Positions 1-12,150 of a DNA stretch of 64,000 nucleotides are shown in pieces; within the stretch, counting starts at the first letter, position 1; each line of letters starts with the position of its first letter. This DNA is from Bathymodiolus brooksi. Lineage: Eukaryota; Mollusca; Bivalvia; Mytilida; Modiolidae. Below the pieces are notes generated by a model. It was given only the letters and a program-made list of their open reading frames with translations, did no database searches and was not told the origin of the DNA. The position numbers were made by a program, and so were the translations under genes. The stretch lies in contig OY804576.1 of the NCBI GenBank assembly GCA_963680875.1, positions 76,265,668 to 76,329,667 of the forward strand, given 5' to 3'.

Positions 1-99
1 TGTTGCCATTATCTCCCTTAGAAATTAACTAATGCTGATATAGTGTAACATGTTTATACTATACATTACATGTAGGTATTCACATTTTAATATTCTGTT

Positions 100-600
100 T
101 ACCTCACCTTGCCAAAGGCAATGTGGGCTTTTGGCATCACTTGGCGTCCGTCGTTTGTTGTCTGTCATCTGTTAACTTTTCACATATTAATCTTCTCCTC
201 TGAAAACCATCAGCCAAATGAACTGAAACTTAGTAGGAAGCATATATGGAAGGTCCTCTCTAAAGAGTGCACATTTTGTCATGATCCATTACCAAACATG
301 GCCCTCCACAGGCAATTCTTTTTTCTGATTGGCCAATTTTTTTAATCTCCTCCTCTGAAACCGCTTGGCCAAATTAACCGAAACATGACAGGAAGCATCT
401 ATGGAATAACCTCTATGAAGATTGCTCATTTCGTTCCAATCGGTTAACAAATATGGCCACCACAGGCAATTCTTATTTCTGATTGGTCGATATCTAAAAA
501 ATCTTCTCCTCTGAAACTGCCTAGCCATATGAACCGAAATTTGCTAGGAAGCATCTACATGTATGGAAGGTTGTGTATTAAGTTTCCTCAAAGCAGAATG
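100..600 (+). repeat. Dispersed repeat, three imperfect ~150 bp units
   Basis: Three units each begin near an 'AATCTTCTCCTCTGAAA' block (about 183, 345 and 494) and continue with 'AGGAAGCAT.TA' and 'TATGGAAGG'-like text. The leader CACCTTGCCAAAGGCA recurs at about 21651. The same 'CTTCTCCTCTGAAACC' block heads the larger arrays at 22.1-23.8 kb and 25.8 kb, so this is a diverged member of that family. The reading frames over it are repeat-derived and not coding. Confidence 0.65.
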
Positions 601-644
601 AAAGGTGAGCGACACAGGCTCAGTGCACTGATACTAGTTTCTTT

Positions 645-715
645 TGGCCATTGTGTTGTCTGTTTTTCTTGGATGTACGGATTCTGATTACCCCTTTGGT
701 ATCTTCAAACTCTTC
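645..715 (+). repeat. Fragment of dispersed repeat family C
   Basis: The text from 'GGCCATTGTGTTGTCTG' through 'CCCCTTTGGTATCTTC' recurs at 48.13-48.22 kb and 54.37-54.45 kb. Its upstream half ('GGGGTTCGTGTTGCT') recurs at 50.05, 54.30 and, diverged, 47.62 kb. I recall similar text as abundant in mussel genomes; that is recollection, not a search. Confidence 0.5.
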
Positions 716-842
716 TTACTCTGAAACCACATGGCAGAATTAATTAATAGATTGCGGGAATGTTTTTTAGATTTTCGTTTGTCAGTTTCGGTTTTATGGT
801 TCAAATCCACTGTGAGGTCCAATGTTTAACTTAGATTGCAGC

Positions 843-2085
843 TTGCACAGGTGAAGACCCGTGTTTCTACGTACGGGTAGGTGCCTTCGAGGTCCAAAGT
901 TTTACATAGGTTTCAATGGGAAAAAACAATATTCTCAAGAAACATCAAAAGAATATACATTTAATCGAATTACACACGCGGTTTCCTTGTGAAATGAGTG
1001 AGTATTGTTCAGCTATATCATGGCGGGAACAATCTACATTAGATGTATGAGATGATAATGATGTCCTCTTTGTACTAGACCAATATGTTGAAGTTGGGTT
1101 TTTTAGTAATAAAAATGTAGATTTCAAATTTAGTGCGCACGACCCGTTTCTGGAATAACCTACATCAGGTACGCTCATAATCTAAAAATTGGAAAGCCAG
1201 ATAATTTAAAGTTTCTGGAGCAATAAAACCAAAGGGCCTAAACAGGATAGCCAAAATCGGTCATGGTCCTCTATGCATGAGGGAGGAGAACCTTAGTTGT
1301 ATACTAGCTTAGTGAAGTAAAAGTCCGCAGATAGACATGTCATTCCACTCTGACACATTATCCTGAGCCAACCAGTATTTTATCTTATTTCTTGTTGCGT
1401 GCTTCGCGGAGGAGCAACAAATATCCGAGATCCTTGTAAAATGAAGATAAAAAATCTGTATCGGTTCCAAAATTTCATATAGACTACAATGATGAAATAA
1501 ACAAAAATGAACGAGTGAGTGAGTGAGTGAGTGAGTGGTTGTTGTTTAATGCCAATTCCGCAGTTTTTCAGCTATATCATGGCGAGAACAAGTTAATTTT
1601 CAATGAGATTATGATGAAGTCCGCTTTGTTCTAGACTAACACGCTGAGTTAGATCTTTATAGTGCTAGCTCACTGAAACAACAGTCCGCGGGTAGACATG
1701 TCGCTCCACTCTGACACATTAGTCTGAATCCGAGCCAACAAGTCTTTGCCCTTTCTAGAACTCCTTAATGCTACGTGCTTATTGGAGAAGCAACAAATAT
1801 CAATTTTATAGTCTTTGTTTTGAACCGACCGAATCCTTGTAAAATGAAGATTAAAATAATTGGTTATATATATAGATTCTATAAAATGTAATATAGAATA
1901 CAATGATAAAATATACAAAAGAGAACCACAATGAACCAGTGAGATATTAATTAAGTACTGTAAAATGGAGATTTGGTCTTATCCAAGCATAGACCACAGG
2001 TTGTATACGGCCCAAATCCTTGGCGTCCAAAATTTAACTTCAGACTTTAATAAGGAAAATATTGAAAATAACTACTGTTATTGTG
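843..2085. repeat. Long dispersed repeat, paralogue of 21309-24985
   Basis: It starts with 'GCACAGGTGAA.ACC.GTGTTTCTA' and runs through 'TTTTACATAGGTTTCA', 'CTAGACCA..ATGTTGAAG', 'GCACGACCC.TTTCTGGAATAACCT', 'CATTCCACT.TGACACATTATCCTGA' and ends near 'CCAAAATTTAAC'. The order is the same in the second copy, which is split by a nested insertion. A segment with SINE-A features (tail at 1540, body to 1800) lies inside. This copy provides the uninterrupted 'GTTGAAGTTGG' site (about 1087) that shows where the 21549 insertion entered its paralogue. Confidence 0.7.
1512..1538. repeat. GTGA microsatellite (SINE tail)
   Basis: A run of GTGA units directly precedes 'GTTGTTGTTTAATGCC'. Read on the minus strand it is the CACT-repeat tail of a SINE-A copy, like those at 25.06 and 26.94 kb. 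Confidence 0.8.
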
Positions 2086-3220
2086 ATATTTTTTTGTATC
2101 AGTAGTATTACAGAAGATTCATAAGTTTCATAAAACCAAAACAAAGAATCACTCGTTGAACATCTCACAAACATCATTCCTGCAAAGTTTGGTTTTGTCC
2201 CAGTACTTAGTCTCTGACGAGACCATCAAAATGTGACAAGTTAACCACGGCAAAGACGGACAGACAGCGGACGCAAAATGATGACTATAACATACATGAC
2301 CCTTTGTATCAGATGAGTTAAAACAATGGCTGAATGACAGACCATCAATTACAGTGTTTCGCTTTTAAACACACGAAGACGAAACAAGATCACCGAAAGG
2401 CAAGCCGTATTTATAAAGCCATGTTATGATACTTATTTTTCAAGTCTTCAGTTGACAATATTCTCAATTCGTGTGTTGTTTTCTGATTCGATGATTAGTA
2501 GTATGACATGCGTTAGAAATAGCTGAAAACAGATCTGCTCCGCGTTGTGCATATGAAAAGTTTGACGATACTAAAGAGTGTATAATTAAGAACCCGCAAA
2601 TCGCAGGACAGACAATGCAATGGCCAAAGGAAAAAGGACAAACAATTACAAGTTTATTATATAATGTTGTATCATGTTTACATGTATGATGAAATCTATT
2701 GGAATATCTCTAACAAAAAATAGTAGAAAAACCCACATACTTCACATCTTATTTGTAATTTAAATAAATAATTGGGTACTGATGATGCCCACAGAGCTAC
2801 ATAGTGTATCTAATAACATGTGGTTTTGGAGTCATGTGTATCATGGTCTTTTTGCACTGAGTTTGTTCGCCCAAAAAGAAATTATATTTATAGACAACCT
2901 CATGAAAGAAATTAGGAAAATGTTCGACTTTTAAAAAGTTGATGGGTATCAGGTCTTTTTGTCCTAATGTCATGGTGTCATTTTTGGTACAATCTTTTAT
3001 TTTTATATAATTTTTAGTTTTCAGCAAAATTGGCTAAGTTTTCAACTATAAACTTGAATCAGTTTAAAAAGTTTGAAATTTTACTAGAATGAATTATATT
3101 TTATTTTGGCAAAATTCAATTTATTGAGACATTTTGAATTTATGTTAAATGGATATTAGGCACATTTTGAAAATCATTTTATCAGAAATTTACCAAATAA
3201 TGAAAGTCTATAGTTTAACC
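2086..3220. other. No gene recognised
   Basis: AT-rich sequence with short frames only and no recognisable protein similarity. A stretch near 2190-2340 ('GACGGACAGACAGCGGACGC') resembles the ends of the tandem-array elements elsewhere but has no array. Confidence 0.5.
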
Positions 3221-4821
3221 TGACGATGGACATTTTAGCGCCGCGGAAGAAAATTGGTGTGGACATTTAAGGGCCGACATCAGGGGCGGATCCAGGATTT
3301 GTGGTTGGGGGGGGGGGGGGGGGGCGTGAGTAGGCGAGGGGTCTGGAAACCGCGTCCCCAGCGGGTCCAAGACAGAGCCCTGGTAGGAGGCCCAGGGGGC
3401 TAAGCCCCCCGGAAGCTCTGGGGGTTTGAGGAATTACAGACATTTATTTGAACGACAATTTTGAACCAACCACACCATTTTTATCAGACCAAAAAAACGA
3501 CTTTGAGTCTTAAGTTTGTCGGATAATTGTTAACAGTATGTTTTTGTCAGATTATAAGAACCTAAAGTAAAACTTTTCTTTAACAACCGTGATGCGAATT
3601 GTTCAACTCATGACTGATCGATAACGATATTTTAACCCTTCAAAGAACTATTGGTTTAGTTTTAACGCATTCCTCATTTCACTAATTGGTCTGTACTTTC
3701 GGTGTTTGTCTTTTCGGGTGGTTCTAGTTAAGACTGCCCGTCCGGATGGAGCTTTTCTTTTCGTCGTTTGATTCATTCATTGAAAACGTATGATTCGACC
3801 GTTCTTGTTTATAGACAAACAAAAGCGGAAATTGTCAATACATGAACTTGTTGTTGATTTCTGATAAGCTGGTTACTAAATTAGATGATCAGAATCGTTT
3901 CATGCAGCATTAATGTTAACATATTCGCCTTTATTTGTCTATAAACAAGAACGAATCATACGTTTTCAATGAATGAACCAACGGCGAAACGAAAAGCTTC
4001 ATCCGGACGGACAGTATACTGATCATTTATCAATGGGTAGAGCTTTTTAGAATGATATCCCAAATTTACTCCTAATAGCATTACTATTCATTTTGACTTG
4101 CAGGTCACGAGTTAACCATTCATGAAAAAGTTGTTTGTTGAACTGCTTAATTAACGCTGTATAACATATGCTTTGCGAATTTTAGGGGGGGGGGGGGGGA
4201 CGCACGCCCCGCACGCCCCCTCTAAATCCGCCTCTGGACATCATAGGACAATTTAGCGCCGTTTATTTAATTACCTGTACGACTACGTCCGAATTACTTA
4301 ATCTGCATATTCCGTAAAGTATCTAGTGAATAGCTTTTACCTTACACGTACCCGTATTTTCCTATGTACATGGTGAATACTAGTCATTGAGAAATCTCTC
4401 TTTCCGCCAGTGTTATGGGCAGAAGCACCATCACACGCGAAACGCACCAATAATGGACCAGAATCTTTTCACGCTGACTTCAATGAACAATTTTATTGCA
4501 GCCATCCGTCCATATATGTATTCATTAACAATGTGTTGAAATTGCAAAGTGCGAGTTACATCAAAATTAGAAACATTGAACAAAGTGTGCCTCAGTCTCG
4601 CCTTTATTTGAGAAGATACAGATGTTGATAAAATATCACCAAAGTTAACAGAGGCATTTTTACTGAAATATTTTGGTGCTAAATTAGGCGATGCCGTTTC
4701 CTATTGGCGCTAAAATGGGCTAAAAATCTGGCGCTATTTAATTGTCCTATGATCCGCCGCTAAATTGTACACTTTGTCGGCGCTAAATTGTCCTACCAAA
4801 GCGCTAAATTGTCCATCGTCG
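3221..4821. mobile_element. TIR element with GACGATGGACAATTTAGCGC ends
   Basis: The left end TGACGATGGACATTTTAGCG is matched in inverted orientation by GCGCTAAATTGTCCATCGTC at the right end. Further 'GCGCTAAATTGTCC' blocks lie subterminally on the right (near 4750, 4778 and 4801) and an inverted one lies near 4250. Its left portion is interrupted by the element at 3281-4236. No transposase frame is visible, so it is probably non-autonomous. Confidence 0.7.
3281..4236. mobile_element. hAT-like MITE nested in the 3221-4821 element (TSD GACAT)
   Basis: It begins CAGGGGCGGATCCAGG and ends AAATCCGCCTCTG. The direct repeat GACAT flanks it (3276-3280 and 4237-4241). G runs lie next to each end. The interior holds a long imperfect palindrome: 3735-3835 is matched in reverse by 3920-4020, sharing 'TCATTGAAAACGTATGATTCG' and 'TTGTTTATAGACAAA'. 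There is no coding capacity. CAGGGG termini are typical of hAT elements; the superfamily is inferred from ends only. Confidence 0.75.
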
Positions 4822-4864
4822 ATTTTAACCAACTTCAGGGTATGTTAATACTGCGGACACTTTG

Positions 4865-5044
4865 AACTGGGTGCAAGCTGGTTATTTTGAACGTTTTCAT
4901 TGGCCAATTTTGAATTTTTGGACACTACAGACCGTGGAGCATGACGGCAACGGAACACGGAACAGCATGCTCCGCGGTATGTAGTGTCCAAAAATTCAAA
5001 ATTGACCAATGAAAACGTTCAAAATAACTAGCTTGCACCGAGTT
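4865..5044. mobile_element. Hairpin (foldback) element, ~78 bp arms
   Basis: The arms pair from 'AACTGGGTGCAAGC' to 'GCTTGCACCGAGTT', including GAACGTTTTCATTGG and AATTTTTGGACACTAC, around a ~22 nt loop (ACGGCAACGGAACACG...). No coding potential. It could be a MITE or a transcribed hairpin; no clear TSD was seen. Confidence 0.8.
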
Positions 5045-5335
5045 TCCGAATACCCGGCGTGCTATATTAGCCAATTTTCTCATGTTTCTCTGTTGAAAAT
5101 GAGATAATTTGTATTGAAGTGTTTGTAGAATGGATGGATTTTGATAAAATTAATGTCTAAGGGATTATAATATCACTTTGTTTTCTGATTAATCGTCGAC
5201 TGCTTCAAAAGTTCAAAAGTAATTAGATAAACTAAAAGGGCAAAGCAACGGGTAAAAATATATAATGATTTATTACATTTAGCAGGTAAATGAATGAATG
5301 CTGGTATGCTTAATAGAGGGACGGAAGACCGCCCC

Positions 5336-5416
5336 CACCCTCTCTCTCTCTCTCTCTCTCTCTTTTAGGGGGGGGGGGGGGGGACGTCCCCACCGCCCCC
5401 CTCTGGATCCGCCACT
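5336..5416. repeat. CT microsatellite, G run and MITE end
   Basis: A (TC)n run is followed by about 16 G and then CTCTGGATCCGCCACTG, which is the inverted terminus of a CAGTGGCGGATCCAG-type element. The opposite end was not identified. Confidence 0.6.
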
Positions 5417-5420
5417 GTAA

Positions 5421-6097
5421 TCTAAGCTTTCTTTCAACAGCAATAACGACAATAAAGAGCATTACAAAGTAATCATAATAACTAACTAATTTCGTGGTGG
5501 GAGATAGCTTACTGTACAAAACGATTTAACGACTTAATTTTCCATCTTACTTATATATTCAAACCTCACCTAATAAGTTTTATTTATTCTCACTTTGTCC
5601 AGTTTGACTATTGCCACCAACAGAACTTTGGGCTTTCTGCCATTACTGATTGCGCTCGCGTATATATAGGAAATCTAGTGCTACGTGACATCTACACCCA
5701 ATGAATATTTGTCCTTTTCAGATTACCGGAACTATAATAAATAATAAATAAGATGACATTGACTTGTCCTTTACTTGTCCTTTTACTTAAATAGTAAAAA
5801 TAGAGCTATAAAGAATATAATATGTAAAAATCATGTTTAAATACACGAACGGACACCACTACTATGCGCATTGATTTAGCAGACGACATGCGCAAGTATA
5901 CAATATAAACACTCAACAATATAGTTCAACATTCCATTGAAAATATTTACATTACATTTGTGTCCGGCAGGTTAAAACTTAAATGGTTAATTTCTATGAT
6001 ACTAAATTTAAACTTGGCGCCTGACATAACTTATTGTAATAGTCTATAAAAGGGGATGAAAATGTTTGTTTCCTTCCACTTCATCGATGCCGACATG
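5421..6097. other. No gene recognised
   Basis: AT-rich flank of the large inverted-repeat element. No coherent frame, tandem repeat or hairpin was noted. Confidence 0.5.
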
Positions 6098-6394
6098 GTA
6101 CCACGAGTTACAGAAATCCCACTAGAACTTACCGAAATCCCCCTATGTGTGGAATAATCCCCTTAAGAATGATAAATATACAACTTTTTGAAGTTCTGAT
6201 GTAGTTTTTATATATAAAAAAAAGATACGTTTTGATAGTTGTAGAGCCGATTTAGTGTTGTCAATATAAGAAATGTGCATATTCCAAGATGTCGGACATT
6301 TTTAATGGGAGATAACTATATCTACCCGTGAATTTTGTCAAAGTAGTCAAAGCACTGTTAGATTATGCGTACTTGTAATATATAATAACAAAAT

Positions 6395-8283
6395 TAATAT
6401 GAAACCGGCACGACCATGAATGCTCGCGCATCTGAAAATTATCTGGCAATTTCACGCTCATCCAGTGCATCAAAAAGTGTCGAGATTTTTTGGGCCGAGA
6501 TATATTGGGGACGACTTTTTTTTAGGGCCGAATCTAGTCTCATTCAATCGAGCTGTCGTTCCTTTATTGGAGTTTATCGTTCCTTACGAAATCTCAAAAG
6601 TTAACTTCCGCGTAGAAACAAAAATTTTTGTCAGTATGTCAGAATAAATTAAAAAATATCAATATAAGTAAAATAAGCTAGCAAAATGACTTTTATTACA
6701 CACAGGTTCCGGGTTTCAGTGGTATCTGACGTACGAGAGAGGGTACGAGACTTCAGGATTACCTTTGCGCTTTATGTGAAGAAGATCTTCATTAATTGAG
6801 TGTGTTAGTGTGTTACACGGAAACCGGTGATTACAAAGTGTAGAATTTTTTTTTCTTCGATGGTATGTTCAACCATGTTTGTTAAAAAATCCTAAGTACA
6901 CATTTTATACCATAAAGAGCTCGCTTAAGCTCGCATATAATATGAAACCGGCACGGCCATGAATGCTCGCGCATCTGAAAATTATCTGGCAATTTCACGC
7001 TCATCCAGTGCATCAAAAAGTGTCGAGATTTTTTGGGCCGAGATATATTGTGGACGACTTATTTTTAGGGCCGAATCTAGTCTCATTCAATCGAGCTGTC
7101 GTTCCTTTATTGGAGTTATCGTTCCTTGCGAAATCTCAAAAGTTAACTTCCGCGTAGAAACAAAAATTCTTGTCAGTATGTCAGAAGAGATTAAATAAAT
7201 TAAAAAATAAATGACTTATTACACACAGGTTCTGGGTTTCAATGGCATCGGACGTACGAGAGAGGGTACGAGACTTCAGGATCACCTGTGCGCTTTATGT
7301 TAAGAAGATCTTCATTAATTGAGTGTGTTAGTGTGTTACACGGAAACCGGTGTTTACAAAGCATCGATTTTTTTTTTCGATAGTATGTTCAGCCATGTTT
7401 GTTAAAAAATCCTAAGTACACATTTTATACCATAAAGAGCTCGCTAACGCTCGCATAATATGAAACCGGCACGGCCATGAATGCTCGCGCATCTGAAAAT
7501 TATCTGGCAATTTCATCAAAAAGTGTCGAGATTTTATGGGCCGAGATATATTGGGGACGACTTTCTTTTAGGGCCGAATCAAGTCTCATTCAATCGAGCT
7601 GTCGTTCCTTTATTCGAGTTATCGTTCCTTACGAAATCTCAAAAGTTAATTTCCGCGTAGAAACAAAAATTCTTGTCAGTATGTCAGAAGAGATTTAATA
7701 AATTAAAAAATATCAATATAAGTAAAACAAGTTAGCAAAATGACTTTTATTACACACGGGTTCCGGGTTTCAGTGGTATCGGACTTACGAGAGAGGGTAC
7801 AAGACTTCAGGATCACATTTGCGCTTTATGTTAAGAAGATCTTCATTAGTTGAGTGTGTTAGTGTGTTACACGGAAACCGGTGTTTACAAAGCGTCGATT
7901 TTTTTTTTCTTTGACAGTATGTTCAACCATGTTTGTTAAAAAATCCTAAGTACACATTTTATACCATAAAGAGCTCGCTTAAGCTCGCATATTAAAAAAT
8001 ATCAATATAAGTAAAACAAGTTAGCAAAATGACTTTTATTACACACGGGTTCCGGGTTTCAGTGGTATCGGACGTACGAGAGAGGGTACAAGACTTCAGG
8101 ATCACATTTGCGCTTTATGTTAAGAAGATCTTCATTAGTTGAGTGTGTTAGTGTGTTACACGGAAACCGGTGTTTACAAAGCGTCGATTTTTTTTTCTTT
8201 GACAGTATGTTCAACCATGTTTGTTAAAAAATCCTAAGTACACATTTTATACCATAAAGAGCTCGCTTAAGCTCGCATATTAA
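6395..8283 (+). repeat. Left-arm tandem array (~520-540 bp units)
   Basis: Units start at about 6399, 6941 and 7459 with GAAACCGGCACG.CCATGAAT. A fourth partial unit (about 7990-8283) is a near-identical copy of 7700-7989. Each unit carries 'TTACACACAGGTTC.GGGTTTCA', 'GTACGAGAGAGGGTAC', 'GAAGATCTTCATTA' and 'AGAGCTCGCT.A.GCTCGCAT'. Short frames starting ATGAATGCTCGCGCATCTG recur in every unit and are repeat-derived. Confidence 0.85.
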
Positions 8284-9353
8284 ATGAATTTTTAAATGCT
8301 CATATGGGATTAAATTATTCACAATGAATGTAAATAAATTAAAGGCCCCACGCCACGACCAGGCTATGAGCATGTGGAGGTGGGCAGGGATTTTAATGGG
8401 GAAATTTAGTTGTCATTACTTGTATTTATGGATTTTATTAATTTAATAATTTATTTTTTCTTTATTAATTTAATAATTTATCTTTTCTTTATAATTAATT
8501 TTGTTTTAAGATACAAATATCATGTAGTTAAATATTAAGACAACATTTATATGAGCATGGTTTTCATAATGTCATTATTATTTATGAATTGTATGTATTT
8601 AATAATTTTATATTTTTTATTGAATATAGTTATAAATATGTTTATAATTAAAAATTGATACAACATAGACCAAGGATTTGTTTATTAGAAATTTAAAACT
8701 ACTTAAGATATCCTGCACAAATTGTGACAAGGCACGGGCATACCCATCATAGTCCGCGAGAAAAAGTTATTTATTCTTTAAGAGAAATTTAAAACTACTT
8801 ACCGGTAAATATCATGCACAAGGCATCATAGTCCGCGAGAAAAAGTTATTTATTGTTTATGGGAAAGTTATATTAGAAAACATACATATAATCAAAAATA
8901 CAAATAAGCAGCGCTAATTCCTCGTCAGTTCCAAAAACAAGATCGTTCGTGTCCGTACTAATCAGCTTGACCCGAAAATGGTTAAAGAATGCACTGAAAC
9001 TCTCAAAGTCGCTATTGTTATGAATAAAGAGGTCCTAAGAAAATCGGTGGTTGCTTTGTGGAAGCCATGTTGACAGCTGTCTGCTTAAAACATGTAGCAG
9101 TTACGTGCATGTTACATAAATTGAATATCTTGTCTATTCCCAAAATTGATTGTCCAGAGCAGCACAAATTCTTGATGTCCTCTAATTGATCGTCTGTATA
9201 CAAAATAATGCATATATATTTTAATATCGAAATTAATCTTCTTCTTTTTTAATAAAGGAATACTATCAAATGTAAATTTGTGTATATACGGATTTTTGTT
9301 CAGTTTTATTTTTTTACTTTTTCGGTGAAGGGCAATGCATTATCTTGACAGTT
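8284..9353. other. AT-rich interior, with a short tandem duplication at 8685-8870
   Basis: No gene was recognised. Two copies of a ~125 bp unit share 'AGAAATTTAAAACTACTTA' and 'CATCATAGTCCGCGAGAAA' (about 8687 and 8783). Confidence 0.55.
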
Positions 9354-9643
9354 AGGGTCCGACCATTTAACTTGAAAGGGGGGTGGGGGGGTTATGGTTT
9401 TTTGTTTCGTTCAGAAATTTTTTTTCGGACAACACAAGAGTTAAAATATTTTTTTTTTGTCGCGTAAAGCGCGAAATTTTTTTCCAGAATTTAACATTAG
9501 GTTATATGGCAAAAACTCTGAATCATATTATTTTTTTATTTCCTCCACCAAAATCAGAATATTTTTTTCAGCAACATTGGGAATCAGAATATTTTTTTTA
9601 GAAAAAAACCATAACCCCCCCTTCAAGTTAAATGTCGTTCCCT
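9354..9643 (+). mobile_element. TIR element, GACCATTTAACTTGAA family, copy 1
   Basis: Left end AGGGTCCGACCATTTAACTTGAA and right end TTCAAGTTAAATG.TCGTTCCC are inverted copies. The interior has 'GCGTAAAGCGCGAAATTT', 'CAGAATTTAACATTAGGTTA' and two 'AATCAGAATATTTTTTT' blocks. Open frames across it are T-rich repeat translation. TTA flanks both ends and may be the TSD. Confidence 0.75.
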
Positions 9644-9849
9644 TACAAGTCTGTTAAATGCAGATCTAAAGTAACCATCACCATGACAAATTTATGACCC
9701 TAGTAAATTTATTGAATCATTAAGTATTACAACCGCATTTAACATGTGCTAAACATAATTCAAATTGAATTATACTACATAGATAATTAAGACCAATATA
9801 ATGACAATCACAGGGAAAAGACCAAAATTTTAATCTATAGACAAATAGA

Positions 9850-10025
9850 CAAAATATGTTTTTTTCTAAAAAAAAATACTCTGATTCCCAATGTTGCTGA
9901 AAAAAATATTCTGATTTGGTGGAGGAAAAAAAAATGATCTGATTCAGAGTTTTTGTCATATAACCTAATGTTAAATTCTGGAAAAAGATTTCGCGCTTTG
10001 CGCGACAAAAAAAATAAATATTCTA
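9850..10025 (-). mobile_element. TIR element, GACCATTTAACTTGAA family, copy 2 (inverted, partial)
   Basis: Reads on the minus strand with the same interior blocks as copies 1 and 3 ('TAACCTAATGTTAAATTCTGG' on plus). It lacks the outer TIR at its low-coordinate side and abuts copy 3, forming a local inverted pair. Confidence 0.7.
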
Positions 10026-10027
10026 AG

Positions 10028-10384
10028 GGACCGACCATTTAACTTGAAGGGTTATGTTTTTTTGTTTCGTTCAGAATTTTTTTTTCGGACAACACAAGAG
10101 TTAGAATATTTATTTTTGTTGTCGCGCAAAGCGCAATTTTTTTTTCCAGAATTTAACATTAGGTTATATGACAAAAACCCTGAATCAGATGATTTTTTTT
10201 TCCTCCACCAAAATCAGAATATTTTTTTCAGCAACATTAGGAATCAGAATATTTTTTTAGAAAAAAACCATAACCCCCCCTTCAAGTTAAATGGTCGTTC
10301 CCTAACTCTTGTGTTGTCCGAAAAAAAATTTTTGAACGAAACAAAAAACCATAACCCCCCTTCAAGTTAAATGGTCTGTCCCTT
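10028..10384 (+). mobile_element. TIR element, GACCATTTAACTTGAA family, copy 3 with extra right end
   Basis: Starts GGGACCGACCATTTAAC, reaches a first right end near 10304, then carries a second copy of the terminal segment ending AAATGGTCTGTCCC at 10384. The doubled right end suggests a partial copy inserted in, or recombined with, another. Confidence 0.7.
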
Positions 10385-10669
10385 ATAGTGTCCTTGTGAC
10401 ACTCTTCATCACACACAACACAAGGATATTACAAAACGTTAGACATTTTGAATAGAGACTGAATGAAAAAAACATTCCTTCTTTTATGAGATTACAAGAC
10501 TAAAACAATAATATTAAGCTAAACTTTCTTTGTGGTATCTTTGAACATCAAAAGAACTCAAATATATGTTTTCAAAAAACAAAATGAGAAAAAATAAACC
10601 TTTAGTTTTTGGTAAAACAAGTTTGCTATAACAACACTGCTTGTGAACTAATTGCTATCACAAATGCTT
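10385..10669. other. No gene recognised
   Basis: AT-rich sequence between TIR copy 3 and the palindrome. Nothing distinctive was seen. Confidence 0.5.
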
Positions 10670-10747
10670 ATTTATTAACAGTTAAAATTAATTAATAAGC
10701 GAGCGTAAGCGAGCTCGCATATTAATTAATTTTAACTGTTAATAAAT
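10670..10747. repeat. Near-perfect palindrome, ~27 bp arms
   Basis: ATTTATTAACAGTTAAAA... is matched by ...TTTTAACTGTTAATAAAT around AGCGAGCGTAAGCGAGCTCGC. The centre is the same GAGC-rich motif that ends the large-element tandem units, so it probably marks a rearranged unit junction. Confidence 0.75.
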
Positions 10748-11365
10748 CAGCGTCAGCGAGCTCTTTATGGTATAAAATGTGTATGGGTATAAACAACAAA
10801 ACATCAAACTGGATAGGGGCATGGTTATCACACAGATTTCAAAGGGTGGTAGTAGATGGTCACACATCAAATAGTTGTCCTGTATTGTCAGGCATCCTCC
10901 TTGGTCCATGTCTTTTCCTTATATACATAAATGACATGCCAGACACCCTTAAAAGTAATGTTCGCCTCTTTGCAGATGACACAATAGTTTATCTTACAAT
11001 ATCAGCATTAACAGATTGTCACACACTCCAATCAGACCTACACAAACTCGAAAAGTGGGAGGAAGAATGGCTTATGTCATTTAACCCAGACAAATGTGAA
11101 ATCATCCACATATCCAGAAAACAAAAACCGATCATCTTCCAATATACACTACACAACCAGGTACTCAAGTCAACAAACAAAGCAAAATACCTAGGTGTCA
11201 CTATTACTAATGACCTAACTTGGAATCATCATATAAATAATATCACAAATAAAGCAAATGCATCTTTGAGATTTATAAAAAGAAATGTAAAAACAAACAG
11301 CATAAAAACTAAAGAACTAGCTTATAAAACATATGTCAAACCAAAAGTAGAATATTGTAGTGTAG

Positions 11366-12150
11366 CATACATGCCAACCCTCGAGAGACTAAAAGCGGTA
11401 GGGGGGTCTTTTTTTTCAGAAGGACGCAATCTGCTGCATTTTGGATATAAAATCTGTGTAGTCAAAACTTTAAATATAGTATGATAAAACCTAGCTGCGG
11501 AACCGTAGCCCTTTATGGTCTTTTTATTTATTTATTTTTCTTGGAAGACCATAAAAATAAATGAATAAAAAGACCATGAAGGGCTACGGTTCCGCAGCTA
11601 GATAAAACCACGAAAAAATGAAAATAAAATTCAGAAGGACGCAAAATGGTTCTGTTGCAGTTCTGCAGAATTCACAAAATGCAAATTTATTTCCCTTTCG
11701 GGAATGTTTAATGAAATGAAACTCATCAGTCCACGCTGTCTTAAATACGTTGTCATAAAGGAAAAAGAGCCTTCTTTTTTTCTGGCGTTTCAGACATATT
11801 CATTCAGACAGTGATCTGTTGATGTTTAGGAATCATAAGTTCAAAATGTAGTGCTTCAAAATTTTATTTTAAATACCGTTTCTGATTGGTTTAATGATAA
11901 AGAATTGACCAATGGAAGTTTCTGGTACAAATTAAGAGGGAAACGATTACGGAAAGGGCCTAAATAATTTGGATTTGTACTCATTTATACGTCATAGAAA
12001 TCTACAAGAATAATCAACATATGAACAATTCACGATAAAAAAATTTACATTTTTTTTTAAATCGGTAGGAAAACATCTAAAATCGGTAGGCGGTAGAAGA
12101 CTTAAAAATTCGGTAGACTACCGCGTAAATCGGTAGGGTTGGCATGTATG
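11366..12150. mobile_element. 785 bp TIR element in LINE 1 (6 bp TSD GTGTAG)
   Basis: Perfect 16 bp TIRs: CATACATGCCAACCCT at the left, its inverse at the right. GTGTAG flanks both sides (11360-11365 and 12151-12156). Excision of the element with one TSD repairs the LINE reading frame, which confirms the boundaries. The right subterminal region repeats 'CGGTAG' at least six times (12062-12136). No transposase. TSD length fits none of the commonest families (TA, TTAA, 8 bp), so I leave it unclassified. Confidence 0.9.
11492..11600. mobile_element. 109 bp hairpin element (9 bp TSD GATAAAACC)
   Basis: Near-perfect hairpin from TAGCTGCGGAACCGTAGCCC to GGGCTACGGTTCCGCAGCTA with an AT-rich centre ('TGGTCTTTTTATTTATT' pairs with 'AATGAATAAAAAGACCA'). 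GATAAAACC occurs directly at both edges (11483-11491 and 11601-11609). It is the innermost level of the nest. The minimal size and near-complete palindromy indicate a foldback MITE. Confidence 0.85.

Noticed and set aside
6416..7698. Repeated 62-79 codon frames starting at ATGAATGCTCGCGCATCTG
   Set aside because: They occur once per tandem unit, in two overlapping frames, and differ by frame-changing indels (for example GAGTTTATC versus GAGTTATC). They are repeat translation, not a protein family.
9383..10370. Phe/Asn-rich ORFs
   Set aside because: They lie over the T-rich interior of the GACCATTTAACTTGAA TIR copies, on both strands.
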